A DNA stretch of 64,000 nt. It comes from Luteibacter jiangsuensis. Lineage in GTDB: Bacteria > Pseudomonadota > Gammaproteobacteria > Xanthomonadales > Rhodanobacteraceae. Under the pieces are notes generated by a model. The model was given only the letters and a program-made list of their open reading frames with translations, did no database searches and was not told where the DNA came from. Positions 12,350 to 21,600 of this stretch are shown in pieces. The DNA lies in the NCBI RefSeq assembly GCF_011742555.1, contig NZ_JAAQQR010000005.1, positions 124,001-188,000 on the forward strand, given 5' to 3'. A program made the translations under genes and the position numbers. The stretch's first letter is position 1. The number at the start of each line of letters is the position of its first letter.

Positions 12350-14473
12350 TCAGCCTTCCTTGCCCAGGCCGGTCTGCTGAAGAAGGATCAGCAGCGCACT
12401 GTCGATCCAGCGGCGGCCGATGCTTTCGCGTCGGCCTTCCATGTGTGCGGTAGCCAGTTCTTCCGCGGGCAGCGGGGCTTCGAGACCGTCGCCTTCGACG
12501 CGGACGCGGTACCACACGGAGGCGGGCTTCAGATCCTTGACGGGAGCGGTGGGGTTCAGCGGGATCGGACCGCCGTGGTTCTTCGCCAGCATCAGGCTCG
12601 GCAGGTGCTCCATGGCACCGTTGTCCACCGCGATCACGCGACCATGCAGCGGATTCCAGCGACCGCGCGGATACACGGTCACCTCCGATCCGGCAACCAG
12701 ACGCGCACGATCCGCTTCCGAGACCAGCACCTCCGCTCGCCAGCGCGTTCCGCCCACCACGGTGGCGATGCGCGAGCCTGGCGACACCCAGTTACCCGGC
12801 TGCAGCGTGGTATCGAGGTCGCGCACGATGCCGCCTTCGCTCGCCACGAGGCGGAGGCGATGGAGTTCGGCCGCGCTGGCCTGTCTTTGCACGTCGTATT
12901 GATCGGCCATGCGCTCGGCAACCACCTGCCTGGCGACACCGTCGCGGTCCAGTGCTACCGCGCCTCGGGCGGCCGATTCATAGGCCTCCCGCAACGCATC
13001 GGCCTTGGCGGTCTCGTCCCTCGGCGAAGGTGCCGAGAGTTCGAACAACACCTGGCCCGGCTTCACATGATCGCCCTCGCGAACGCTCACCTGCTCCAGA
13101 CGCGCCGGGAACGGCGTGAACACCGGTTGTTCGATGCCCGCCTCCACCAGGGCATCCGCGGTGATGCCGGACGACCATGGCACGAGAAGAATGACGGCAA
13201 GGGCAGCGAGTACCGCGAGCCAGCGGCCGACCGTGGAACGCCGGATCTCCGCGCGGCGCGCCCACCATGTCCGGACTTCATAGAACATAGGCTTCACCAC
13301 GAAGGTCACGATTTCCACCAGGAAGAGAATGAGGCCAAGCGCCTTGAAGAAGGCGTGGTAGACGACCACGGCGATACCGACGAACAGAGTGAGCCGGTAC
13401 AGCCACGTAAGGAACGCGAAGCCGGTGAGGAACGCCGCGAAGCGCGGCGATACCGCGTCGGGGCGCGGGTCTTCGATGCCGAGGAACGTGCGCCGTACCC
13501 AGCGCTTGGCCCAGCGCCCTGCCCGCTCGTGCAAGCCCGGGTAGTCGAGCGCATCGGCCAGGATGAAGTAGCCATCGAAGCGCATGAACGGGCTGGCGTT
13601 CACGGCCACGGTCAACACCCATGCCGTGGTGCCGAGGAAGAACAAGGCGTTCTTGAAATTGCCTTCGGGCGCGAACGACCATAGCAGCGTGCACCATGCG
13701 GCGAGCACCCCTTCCGCCATGACGCCGGCCGAGGCGATCGCCAGACGGCGCCGGGAACCTTCGAGTTTCCAACTCTCGCCGGTGTCCGTGTACGCCATGG
13801 GCCACATCACCAGCAGCGCCACGCCCATGTGGCCCACGCGCACGCCGAAGCGCGTCGCCATGAACGCATGGCCGAACTCGTGCCAGCACTTCGAGAACAC
13901 GAGCGCGCCTGCAAAAGCCACCACGCCGTCCCAGCTCATCGCGCCGCGCAGATTGGCCTGCACGGTGTCCCACTGACGGGCCGCCAGCAGAAGGCCCAGC
14001 ACCGCGGCGACCAGGGTCGCGACGAGGAAGCGCGTGCCGAACATCCAGCTCACATAGGGCAACGCCTTGCGCAGGAAGCGCTCCGGCCGGATGAGCGGGA
14101 TGCGGATGAAGAGGTAGTTCTGCAACAGCCAGTGCATGGCCGAGGCCTGGTGCTTGGGCATCGCGGCACGAAGGAGCTGCTGCTGTTGCAGGAAGCGGAC
14201 GAAATCCACCACGTCGTCGGGTTCGGGCGCGAGCGTGGTGTCGGCGGCCACGGCTTCCGCGATGCGCACCGGATCGCAAAGCGACCAGTGCCGCAGGATC
14301 TCGAACTCCAGCCAACCGATGCGAAAGAACTGGTTGCGCACCGGATCGGACAGGTGCCAGGCCGGCGATCCGTCGCGATTGCGGCCGGCCGGATGGATGG
14401 CAAGCTCGTCGCGCAGCGCCGGCCACGGCGGCGGTGCCGCCGGCATCGCCCCCATCATGGACGCGGCAGCCAT
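12350..14473 (-). CDS. PqqD-like / M50 site-2 protease / HlyD fusion protein
   Basis: A 707-residue membrane protein with three parts. Residues ~20-105 resemble a PqqD-like winged helix (WHLSDPVRNQFFRIG and EFEILRHW). Residues ~120-400 are an M50 zinc metalloprotease core with several membrane segments, the HEFGH site at 198-202 and the third ligand aspartate at about 300 in MRFDGYF. Residues ~425-700 form an HlyD-like adaptor with a lipoyl half (VREGDHVKPGQVLFEL). It ends the adhesin operon, two bases after the GAF/HlyD gene. It probably belongs to an export or surface-processing complex for the giant adhesin; the protease substrate is unknown. Confidence 0.82.
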   Translation of the reverse strand: MAAASMMGAMPAAPPPWPALRDELAIHPAGRNRDGSPAWHLSDPVRNQFFRIGWLEFEILRHWSLCDPVRIAEAVAADTTLAPEPDDVVDFVRFLQQQQLLRAAMPKHQASAMHWLLQNYLFIRIPLIRPERFLRKALPYVSWMFGTRFLVATLVAAVLGLLLAARQWDTVQANLRGAMSWDGVVAFAGALVFSKCWHEFGHAFMATRFGVRVGHMGVALLVMWPMAYTDTGESWKLEGSRRRLAIASAGVMAEGVLAAWCTLLWSFAPEGNFKNALFFLGTTAWVLTVAVNASPFMRFDGYFILADALDYPGLHERAGRWAKRWVRRTFLGIEDPRPDAVSPRFAAFLTGFAFLTWLYRLTLFVGIAVVVYHAFFKALGLILFLVEIVTFVVKPMFYEVRTWWARRAEIRRSTVGRWLAVLAALAVILLVPWSSGITADALVEAGIEQPVFTPFPARLEQVSVREGDHVKPGQVLFELSAPSPRDETAKADALREAYESAARGAVALDRDGVARQVVAERMADQYDVQRQASAAELHRLRLVASEGGIVRDLDTTLQPGNWVSPGSRIATVVGGTRWRAEVLVSEADRARLVAGSEVTVYPRGRWNPLHGRVIAVDNGAMEHLPSLMLAKNHGGPIPLNPTAPVKDLKPASVWYRVRVEGDGLEAPLPAEELATAHMEGRRESIGRRWIDSALLILLQQTGLGKEG

Positions 14474-14475
14474 GT

Positions 14476-15855
14476 TCAGAGCCCGCTCCAGGCCCGCACG
14501 GTCGCCAGCGGCCGGCGCAACATGAGGTAGCCCAGAACGCTCCAGCGGCCGGACACACGAGCCGTGCCCTGCAAGCCGATGCGGGCGCCGGGCGGCGTGC
14601 CGTCGATCGTCCCGCGCAGCATGTAGCTGGCCACACCGTTGGGCGCTTCCACCGGCTGGTACCCGGCGTAATCCAGGCGCGCGTCGAGCGGCGACAGCGG
14701 GGCGACTTTCAGGAACACCGTCATCGGTGCCTGGGGAGCCAGGTTGGTCGCCTCACCCACCGGTGCCCATGCGCGCACGCCCAGTGCATGCGGATCGGCC
14801 AGCAGGCCGATGCGTTCGCCGGTCTGAACGGGCCGGCCGGCCCAGTCGTCGGGATCGGAATAGACGAACACACCGTCGGCCGGCGCACGGATCGCGAGCT
14901 TGTCCACTTCGCGCTGGAGCGAGTCAACGTCCACCTGACGCTCGCGCCATTTGCCTTCGGCCATGCCGAGGTCGGCCTTCGCGTTCTGGCTCTCGATCGC
15001 CTGCTGTGCGGCCTGGTGCATTTCCACACTGGCCGTGGCGAGTTCCGCCCGGGCCACGGCGAGCTTGTTGCGCAACGTGGTGTCGTCGAGTTCGGCCAAT
15101 ATCTGCCCGGCCTTCACCGGCGTGTTCGGCAGCACCTTCATGCGATGGATCACGCCCTCGCGCGGCGAGGCGATCACCTGGCTGCGCGTGGAAATGATCT
15201 CGGCGGGCACGAGGGTGTATTCGCGCATGGGAATAAGGAGCACGAGCAGCAATGCCGCCAGCGCGTACCGCAGGCGACGGCCGCTGCTCGCCTTGCGCCA
15301 CCAGCGCTGCCAGCGCGTCGGCCGTGCCACGAGCGACCACCAGGCATAACCGTAAAGGTTCGCCAGCTGCAGCAGCGCGAACTCCGCCCCGTCGGATACG
15401 AGCGTCGTCGGCCACGCCTCGTCGCGGGCGAGAAAAAGCAGCGCGCCCACATTCTTGTCGGGCCCCACGAGCGGCAGAACCCACACGTGGGCGGGAAGCC
15501 ATTCGCTCCACTCCCCGGCGAGTTCCTTCCCGAGCATCTCCGGCGAGAGGGGCAGCACGCGGGCCGTGGCAGGCAGTTCGGCGCAGCGCGCGGCGATCTT
15601 TCGCGTCACCGCGACCAGCCACAGGGCGTAGGGCGTATTGGGATCCGGATCGGCGAGACCCGAATGCGACACCAACCGCGGCCCCCGTGCCGCGGAAAGG
15701 GATACGAGCGCCGCCTGCCGGTATTCCACCAGCAGGCGCGTCTCGTTGCACGCCACGAACCCGAGTTCCGCAGCGTTGGTGGCGGCTTCCGCGCGGGTAG
15801 CGAGCGCGTAGAAGCGCGACGGCGCGGTCGCGCCGCGGGTGTCCGGTGCGTTCAT
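14476..15855 (-). CDS. GAF-like domain / HlyD adaptor fusion
   Basis: A 459-residue membrane-anchored adaptor. Residues ~1-185 look like a GAF-type sensor domain that would sit in the cytoplasm. A single membrane segment (YALAALLLVLLIPM, about 200-213) follows, then a periplasmic HlyD region with a lipoyl half (VIHRMKVLPNTPVKAGQILAEL), an alpha-helical hairpin and a second lipoyl/barrel half (LAIRAPADGVFVYSD). The gene starts four bases after the small adaptor and ends two bases before the M50 fusion, so the set is one transcript. An adaptor with a cytoplasmic sensor head could couple export to a signal; that is inference. Confidence 0.82.
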   Translation of the reverse strand: MNAPDTRGATAPSRFYALATRAEAATNAAELGFVACNETRLLVEYRQAALVSLSAARGPRLVSHSGLADPDPNTPYALWLVAVTRKIAARCAELPATARVLPLSPEMLGKELAGEWSEWLPAHVWVLPLVGPDKNVGALLFLARDEAWPTTLVSDGAEFALLQLANLYGYAWWSLVARPTRWQRWWRKASSGRRLRYALAALLLVLLIPMREYTLVPAEIISTRSQVIASPREGVIHRMKVLPNTPVKAGQILAELDDTTLRNKLAVARAELATASVEMHQAAQQAIESQNAKADLGMAEGKWRERQVDVDSLQREVDKLAIRAPADGVFVYSDPDDWAGRPVQTGERIGLLADPHALGVRAWAPVGEATNLAPQAPMTVFLKVAPLSPLDARLDYAGYQPVEAPNGVASYMLRGTIDGTPPGARIGLQGTARVSGRWSVLGYLMLRRPLATVRAWSGL

Positions 15856-15859
15856 CGGT

Positions 15860-16648
15860 TCAGCCCTTGCCCCCGTCCTTCGCCGGCGTGGCGCGGCCGC
15901 TCATCCCGGGTAGAACGCGGCTGGTGTCGCCGAGGAAGTCGGCCTCGATCTCGATCGTCTGGCTGACCGCGTCCACACGGCCGCTGAGCCGGGTGACATT
16001 GAGGACATAGCGCTCGCCGGTCTCGTCCACGCTCGCATCGAGGTGCGCGCCCGGACGCAGCCACGCGATCCAGTTCGACGGCACATTCAGGCGCGCCTTC
16101 GGCGTGCCGGTGCCGACGAGGTCGATGATCGGCGCACCCGGCGCGACGCCCTGCCCTTCCTTCACGTGCACGCGCGCCACCCGTCCGTCGAACGGGGCGA
16201 CAAAGCGGCACTGCGCAAGCTCGGCCGAGAAGATGCGCATCTGGCTACGCGTCCGATTCACGTCGGCGGCGGTCAGCTCCACCTCCAGCGCCGCCGCGGA
16301 CTGCAGGCCCTGGAGCTTCGCTTTCGCTTCGTAACGAAGCTGCGCCGCGTTGAACTCGGCCTCAGCCGCCGCACGCTTGGCTTCGACATCGCTGCAATCG
16401 AGCGACACGAGCACCTTGCCCTTCGCCACCGTGTCGCCGAGCTGGGCGTAGACCCTAGCGACTCGACCGCCGGCCACCGCGGACAGCGGGGCCTCGCGAT
16501 CGGCGACCACGAGGAAGCGCACCGGCGCCTGCGCCCCGGCGGCGGAAGACGACTGTCCCTGCACGGGCCCCGCCAGTCCCATGGCAAGCAGACCGGCAAC
16601 GCCCATCGCTTTCCTGACTACCTTCTCTATCGAAAACATACGGCTCAC
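15860..16648 (-). CDS. Periplasmic HlyD/RND-type adaptor subunit
   Basis: A 262-residue exported adaptor. A signal peptide (GVAGLLAMGLAGPVQGQ) is followed by a lipoyl half (SAVAGGRVARVYAQLGDTVAKGKVL), a coiled-coil hairpin, the matching half (CRFVAPFDGRVARVHVKEGQGV) and a barrel segment ending in VLPGMSGRA. It would bridge an inner-membrane component and the TolC-like protein. The start is a GTG at 16648 overlapping the tolC-like stop as GTGA, a sign of translational coupling; ATG 16639 is the alternative. It is shorter than most RND adaptors (about 350-400). Confidence 0.88.
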   Translation of the reverse strand: MSRMFSIEKVVRKAMGVAGLLAMGLAGPVQGQSSSAAGAQAPVRFLVVADREAPLSAVAGGRVARVYAQLGDTVAKGKVLVSLDCSDVEAKRAAAEAEFNAAQLRYEAKAKLQGLQSAAALEVELTAADVNRTRSQMRIFSAELAQCRFVAPFDGRVARVHVKEGQGVAPGAPIIDLVGTGTPKARLNVPSNWIAWLRPGAHLDASVDETGERYVLNVTRLSGRVDAVSQTIEIEADFLGDTSRVLPGMSGRATPAKDGGKG

Positions 16649-18564
16649 GGCTGCCTGATGGCCGCGGTTTCAGGCGCTGCGACGAGCTGGTGCACCTCGC
16701 CCAGAACGGACAGCGTGGCGGCTTCGGCCAGGGCCGCGACGGCGCGCGTGCTCACTTCGTCCGGCAGGAAGCTGCGATAGCTCTGGGTCATCAGGCGTTT
16801 GCCCGACTTGTCCTGCACGATCACGTCCCATTGCGCACGGGTGGCGTTCTTGCCGGGCGTGCTGCTGAAGTGAAGCTCCATCGCCAGCGCATCGTCGCCA
16901 CTGCCGAGCGAAATGCGGTTGCCCGTCATCACGTTGCCCACGGCCGCGCGCACTGCACCGCCGTCCACACGCGCCGGCAGGCCGGTCACGGAGAGTTCCA
17001 CCGGACGGTCCACTTCCACGGCGTCCGCTGCCTGTGTGAACACCTGCTGCTCGCCACCGGCGAGGCTGGTCTGGATGGCCTTCGAGAGCGTCGGCAGATC
17101 GGTGCCCACCACCTGCTCGGGCATCAGGTCGATACCCACCGAATTCAACACGCGGCCGTAAGCGGACTGCGCCGCCGCATAGGACGAGGCTTCCTGGAAG
17201 CGCGAGACCATCGAGCGGGCCTGCGTGCGCAGGGTTTCGAGATCGCTGGTGAGCTGGTTGCTGGAACCGGCCCGCGCCACGCTGGCGAGGCGCTGATCCA
17301 CCCGTGCCGATTCTTCCGCCAACTGGTGGTCGTACACGGCGAGCTTGTAACGCTCAACCGACACGCGCACCTGGGTCAGCACCGCCATGCTCAGCGCCAT
17401 GCGCCGCGCATCGTCCACCTTCATCCGCGCCTCGTTCGTGCGCTTGATGGCGGGGATGCCGGCGAGGCGGAACAGGTTCATCGACATGCTGACGCCGCCC
17501 TGGGCCCAGCTCTCGTTGTACAGGTACTTGTTGGAATCGTAGCCACCGCCAGCGAACAGGTTGAGATTCGGAAACAGCGAGGCGATCTGCTTCTTGGTCT
17601 CGATGGCGTCGATGCGTGTCTTGTAGTCTTCCTCGCGCAGTTCCGGCCTCTGCTCGAGTGCCATCTGTTCCAGCTGGTCGAGGTTGGACGGCACCTGCGA
17701 CAGGGTCGTTTCCTTCGCGTCGGCGAGGGTGAAGTCCGTGCCGGGCTGAAGGTTCATGAGCGCGGCGAGCTCGCGCTTGGCGAACTCCATTTCCTGGCGC
17801 TTCTCGGTCACCAGCGTCATCGCGTCGAGCAGCGCGCGCTGATATTCCAGGCCTTCCACCGGCGGCAGCACGCCGGCACGCTCGGCCTGGCGGGTCTTTT
17901 CCAGCGCGGCCTGGATGTTGTCGGCCAGGGTCTGCGTTTCGCCCAGCAGGCGCTGGGCGCCCAGTGCGCGCCAGTACGCGTCGCGCACGTCCTGCACGAT
18001 GTTCTGCAGCACCTTGCGGCGACGCTCGTCGGTCACGTTCACGTCGTCGGCCTGCTGCTTCGCACGGTAGTAGCTCAGGCCGAAGTCCAGCACGTCCCAC
18101 GACAGCGTGGCGTCCGCGAGGAAGTGCACGCGCTCTTCCGAGGTGGAGGGGCGAAGGCTGACGATGCGGTCCTGGATGCCGATGCTGGTGCCGCCCGAAT
18201 CGTTGCTGCGCCAGCGGTAGCCGGCGTCGGTCATCAGCTTGGGCAGCATGTCGAGTTCGGACACGTCGAGCAGGCCGCGCGACAGCGCGGTTTCCATGAG
18301 CTTCAGGCGATAGTCGAGGTTGTACTTGAGCGACCGCGCCATGACGTCGGAAAGCGTCAGTGCGCCGGTGATCGGCTCCTGGCCCTTGTACATGGCCTGC
18401 TGATCGTTGCGGACACGCGCGGCGACCTCGTCGTGCGTAAGCGGTTTGGGCTTCACCGCGCCGCAGCCGGTCAGGAAGACCGCCAGGGCGATGGTGGCGG
18501 AAAGGGTTACGGGACGCAGCGCGGACTTCGGCATGGCGGTCTTCATGGCTGTGGAATGGAGCAT
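16645..18564 (-). CDS. TolC-family outer membrane lipoprotein with C-terminal extension
   Basis: A 639-residue outer-membrane efflux/secretion channel. The signal peptide ends in the lipobox FLTGC, so the protein is probably lipidated. Residues ~70-500 carry the two TolC-type repeats (coiled-coil regions with WDVLDFGLSYYRAKQQADDV and MSMNLFRLAGIPAIK). Residues ~505-639 are an additional globular domain that ordinary TolC (about 490) lacks; it has the feel of a beta-rich accessory domain (WDVIVQDKSGKRLMTQSYRS). GAGGAAA precedes the ATG at good distance. It lies 57 bp after the adhesin gene and overlaps the next adaptor gene. Confidence 0.88.
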   Translation of the reverse strand: MLHSTAMKTAMPKSALRPVTLSATIALAVFLTGCGAVKPKPLTHDEVAARVRNDQQAMYKGQEPITGALTLSDVMARSLKYNLDYRLKLMETALSRGLLDVSELDMLPKLMTDAGYRWRSNDSGGTSIGIQDRIVSLRPSTSEERVHFLADATLSWDVLDFGLSYYRAKQQADDVNVTDERRRKVLQNIVQDVRDAYWRALGAQRLLGETQTLADNIQAALEKTRQAERAGVLPPVEGLEYQRALLDAMTLVTEKRQEMEFAKRELAALMNLQPGTDFTLADAKETTLSQVPSNLDQLEQMALEQRPELREEDYKTRIDAIETKKQIASLFPNLNLFAGGGYDSNKYLYNESWAQGGVSMSMNLFRLAGIPAIKRTNEARMKVDDARRMALSMAVLTQVRVSVERYKLAVYDHQLAEESARVDQRLASVARAGSSNQLTSDLETLRTQARSMVSRFQEASSYAAAQSAYGRVLNSVGIDLMPEQVVGTDLPTLSKAIQTSLAGGEQQVFTQAADAVEVDRPVELSVTGLPARVDGGAVRAAVGNVMTGNRISLGSGDDALAMELHFSSTPGKNATRAQWDVIVQDKSGKRLMTQSYRSFLPDEVSTRAVAALAEAATLSVLGEVHQLVAAPETAAIRQP

Positions 18565-18590
18565 GGAAGTTCGTTTCCTCGAGTACGTGT

Positions 18591-18614
18591 CCGGCGACCG
18601 CTCGCGGTCGCCGG
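18591..18614. other. Intercistronic hairpin between adhesin and tolC-like gene
   Basis: A perfect 10-bp inverted repeat (CCGGCGACCG, loop CTCG, CGGTCGCCGG) lies seven bases past the adhesin stop and 26 bases before the tolC-like start. No T-run follows on the minus strand, so it is unlikely to be a full intrinsic terminator. It could stabilise or process the mRNA, or partly reduce expression of the export genes relative to the adhesin. Confidence 0.7.
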
Positions 18615-18621
18615 CTCGCGA

Positions 18622-21600
18622 TTAATGACGTGACGGAATGACGGCGGGCACCACGGCGACAGGCACGGCCGCGGCCTTGGCCATGGCCGCGATCTGCGTC
18701 GTGAGCGACGGCGCGCCGCCCGGGGCGGACGTCGACGACGGAACCAGGATCACCGAGACCGGCTCGCGCACGACCGGCACCTCGCGGTGCTCGTGCTGCA
18801 CGTGCTCGCCTCGATGGGACGCGTGGGCCCGCTCGTGCCGTTCGCCGCCCCGCTCATGCCCCGCCTGCTCGCGATCTGCGACGTGCTTCAACGCGAAGGG
18901 CGAGAAGTCGTCCCAGAGCGGGCTGGAGGCCAGGCCGAAGTCGTTGAGCGCGACGCGCGACCGCGCGTGCGTCTCGGCGACGATCTTGTGCGAGAAGCCG
19001 ACGCCGTCGTTCAGCACGAACTGGCTGTTCTCCGGCCCCTGCGGCAGCTCGCCGATGCCGGTCGGATCCAGGCGCCCGGTCACCCACTGGTTCTGCCAGC
19101 GCAGCGTGTCGTCCTGCGACCGGTTCACCTCCGGCAGCACGAACAGTCCCGGCACATAGTCCTGGCGAATGTCGCGTACCGTCCAGTCGTGGGCCAACGG
19201 GAAGATCTGGTCGCCGGCACGAGCCTGCATGGGCGGCGTGATCCCGTGGATGGTGATGGTCAGCCGCGCCTCGCTGGTGTCGCCGTCCGCGTCGGTGATG
19301 GTGTAGACGAACACCTCCGTCAACGTGCGGCTCGCGTCGAGTGCGCTCACCTTCGCGTTACCCGTGTCCAGCTTGTAGCTGTAGGTACCGTCGGCATTGA
19401 GGATGAGCGTGCCGAACTCGCCCTTGCTGGCGCCACCGATCGCTCCGGCGGTCCCGGTATTCGCGGATCCGACGGAAGTCACCGGGCCACCGGTCGCGGC
19501 GCCATCGGCGCCGATGCGGTCCGAACCGTCATGCGATCCGTCCTTGCCGGTGAACACGTTGCCGGCCGCGCCAGTCTGGCCGCCGTCCTGCACGATGGTG
19601 GCGCTGTCGTCGCGGGCGGTCGGAGCGTCGTTGGCGATGTGGATCGTCAAGGTTCCGCTGGAGGTATCGCCGCCGGCATCGAGGACGGTGAGGCCAATGT
19701 TGTCGAGCGTGTCCTTGCCGGCCGGCTGTGAGACGGCGTGATCGAGCGTGTACGTGTAGCTGAGCGTTCCCGCGGTCGGCACCCCGCCGACGGTCGAGGT
19801 CGGCTTGAAGCCCGTCAGCACCAGCGTGCCGTCCGGCGTGCGGACGGTCACCGGCGAACCGTTCGAGAGGGCGGCCAGGTCTGTGGTGGTAAGTGTCTTG
19901 CCACCCATGGTGATGCTGGTCAGCCCGTCGTCGGCGACCACGCCGATGCTGCCGCTCACGATGTGCGAGCCGTCGTGGTCGACGAGGCCAGCTTCATGCA
20001 CCGTGGCATGGCCGTCCGCACCGCCATTGCCGTCGACCGGCACGACCGTGGGACCATCGTCGGTATGGCCATGGATCGTGATGGTCAGCGTCGCGGTGCT
20101 GGTGTCGCCGTCAGCGTCGGTGATGGTGTACGTATACACATCGGTGAGCGTCTCGCCATCCTTCAGTGCGTTCACCCTCGGGTTGTCATTGTCCACCGCG
20201 TAGCTGTAGCTGCCGTCGGCGTTGAGCGTGAGCGAGCCGTAGTGACCGGCCACACCCGAACCCACTTGGCCGTTCACCGGACCGGTGGCGCTGCCGGCAA
20301 CGACACCGGACACCGGCATCGTCGTGGCATCCGCACCGACGCGGTCGGGAACGTCGCCCGCGCCTCCGGCGCCGATGACATTGCCCGTCACCGCGGAGCC
20401 GTCTTCATTCGCGTCCGCATGGTCGGCGTGTGCGGTGGGCACGTCGTCGACGATGTCGACCTGGAGCGTGCCGGCTACCGTACCGCCGCCGGCATCCGTG
20501 ACGGTCAGCGCGATGTTGTCGATGCTGTCGCCGGCGCCCGGCTGTCCGACCGGACGGTCGAGCGTATAGGTGTAGCTGAGCGCGCCGGCAGTGGGCACGC
20601 CACCCACCGAGGCCGTCGGCTGGAAGCCGGTGAGGACCAACGTGCCGTCGGGTGTATGGATGGTGACCGGCGAGCCATTGGACAGCGCCGTGAGGTCGGC
20701 AAGGCCGATGGTCGTGCCACCCACGGTGACGCTGGAAAGACCATCGTCCGCCGTGAGATCGATCGTGCCGCTCGTGACGTGCGACCCGTCATGGTCGACC
20801 AGGCCGGCTTCGTCCACCGTCGCGTGGCCCGCGATGCCGCCGTTGCCGTCGACCGGCGTGACCGTCGGCGCACCGTCCGTGTGGCCGTGGATGGTGATCG
20901 TCAGTGTAGTGGTGCTCGTGTCGCCGTCCGCGTCCGTGATGGTGTACGTATAGACGTCCGTCACCGTCTGGCCGTCGCGCAGTGCATTGATCGCGGGGTT
21001 GGTGTCGTCGACGGTGTAGCTGTACGTGCCGTCGTCGTTCAGCGTGAGCGAGCCGTACTGGCCTGCGACGCCCGTGCCGAGGTTGCCTGTCACCGTGCCG
21101 CCGACGTTTCCGGCGGCTACGCCGGTCACCGTCGTGGCGGCGTCCGCGCCGAGACGATCGGCCACATCCTTCGCGCCACCGCCGATCAGCACGTTGCCAT
21201 CCACCGGCGCGCCGTCTTCAGTCGCATCGGCCTCGTCGGCATGCGCGGTCGGCGCATCGTTCATGATGGTGACGGTCAGCGTGCCGGTTGCCGTGGTGCC
21301 GCCGGCGTCCTTCACGGCCAAGGCAATGGCGTCGACGCTATGGCTGCGATCGGGGCCGGTCTGGAGCAAGGAAGCATCCAGGCTGTACGTGTACGACAGC
21401 GTGCCGCCGGTCGGCACGCCGCCGACGAAACCGCTCGGGGTGAAGCCGGTGAGGACGAGCGTGCCGTCGGCCGTGTCAATCGTGATCGGCGACCCCGCGA
21501 GCGCGGCGAGCTGCGCCGCGCTGACCGTGGTGCCACCGACCTGGATCTCCACCAGTCCATCCGGGGCCGAGATCGCCACCGTGTCGGAGGCGACGCTGTC

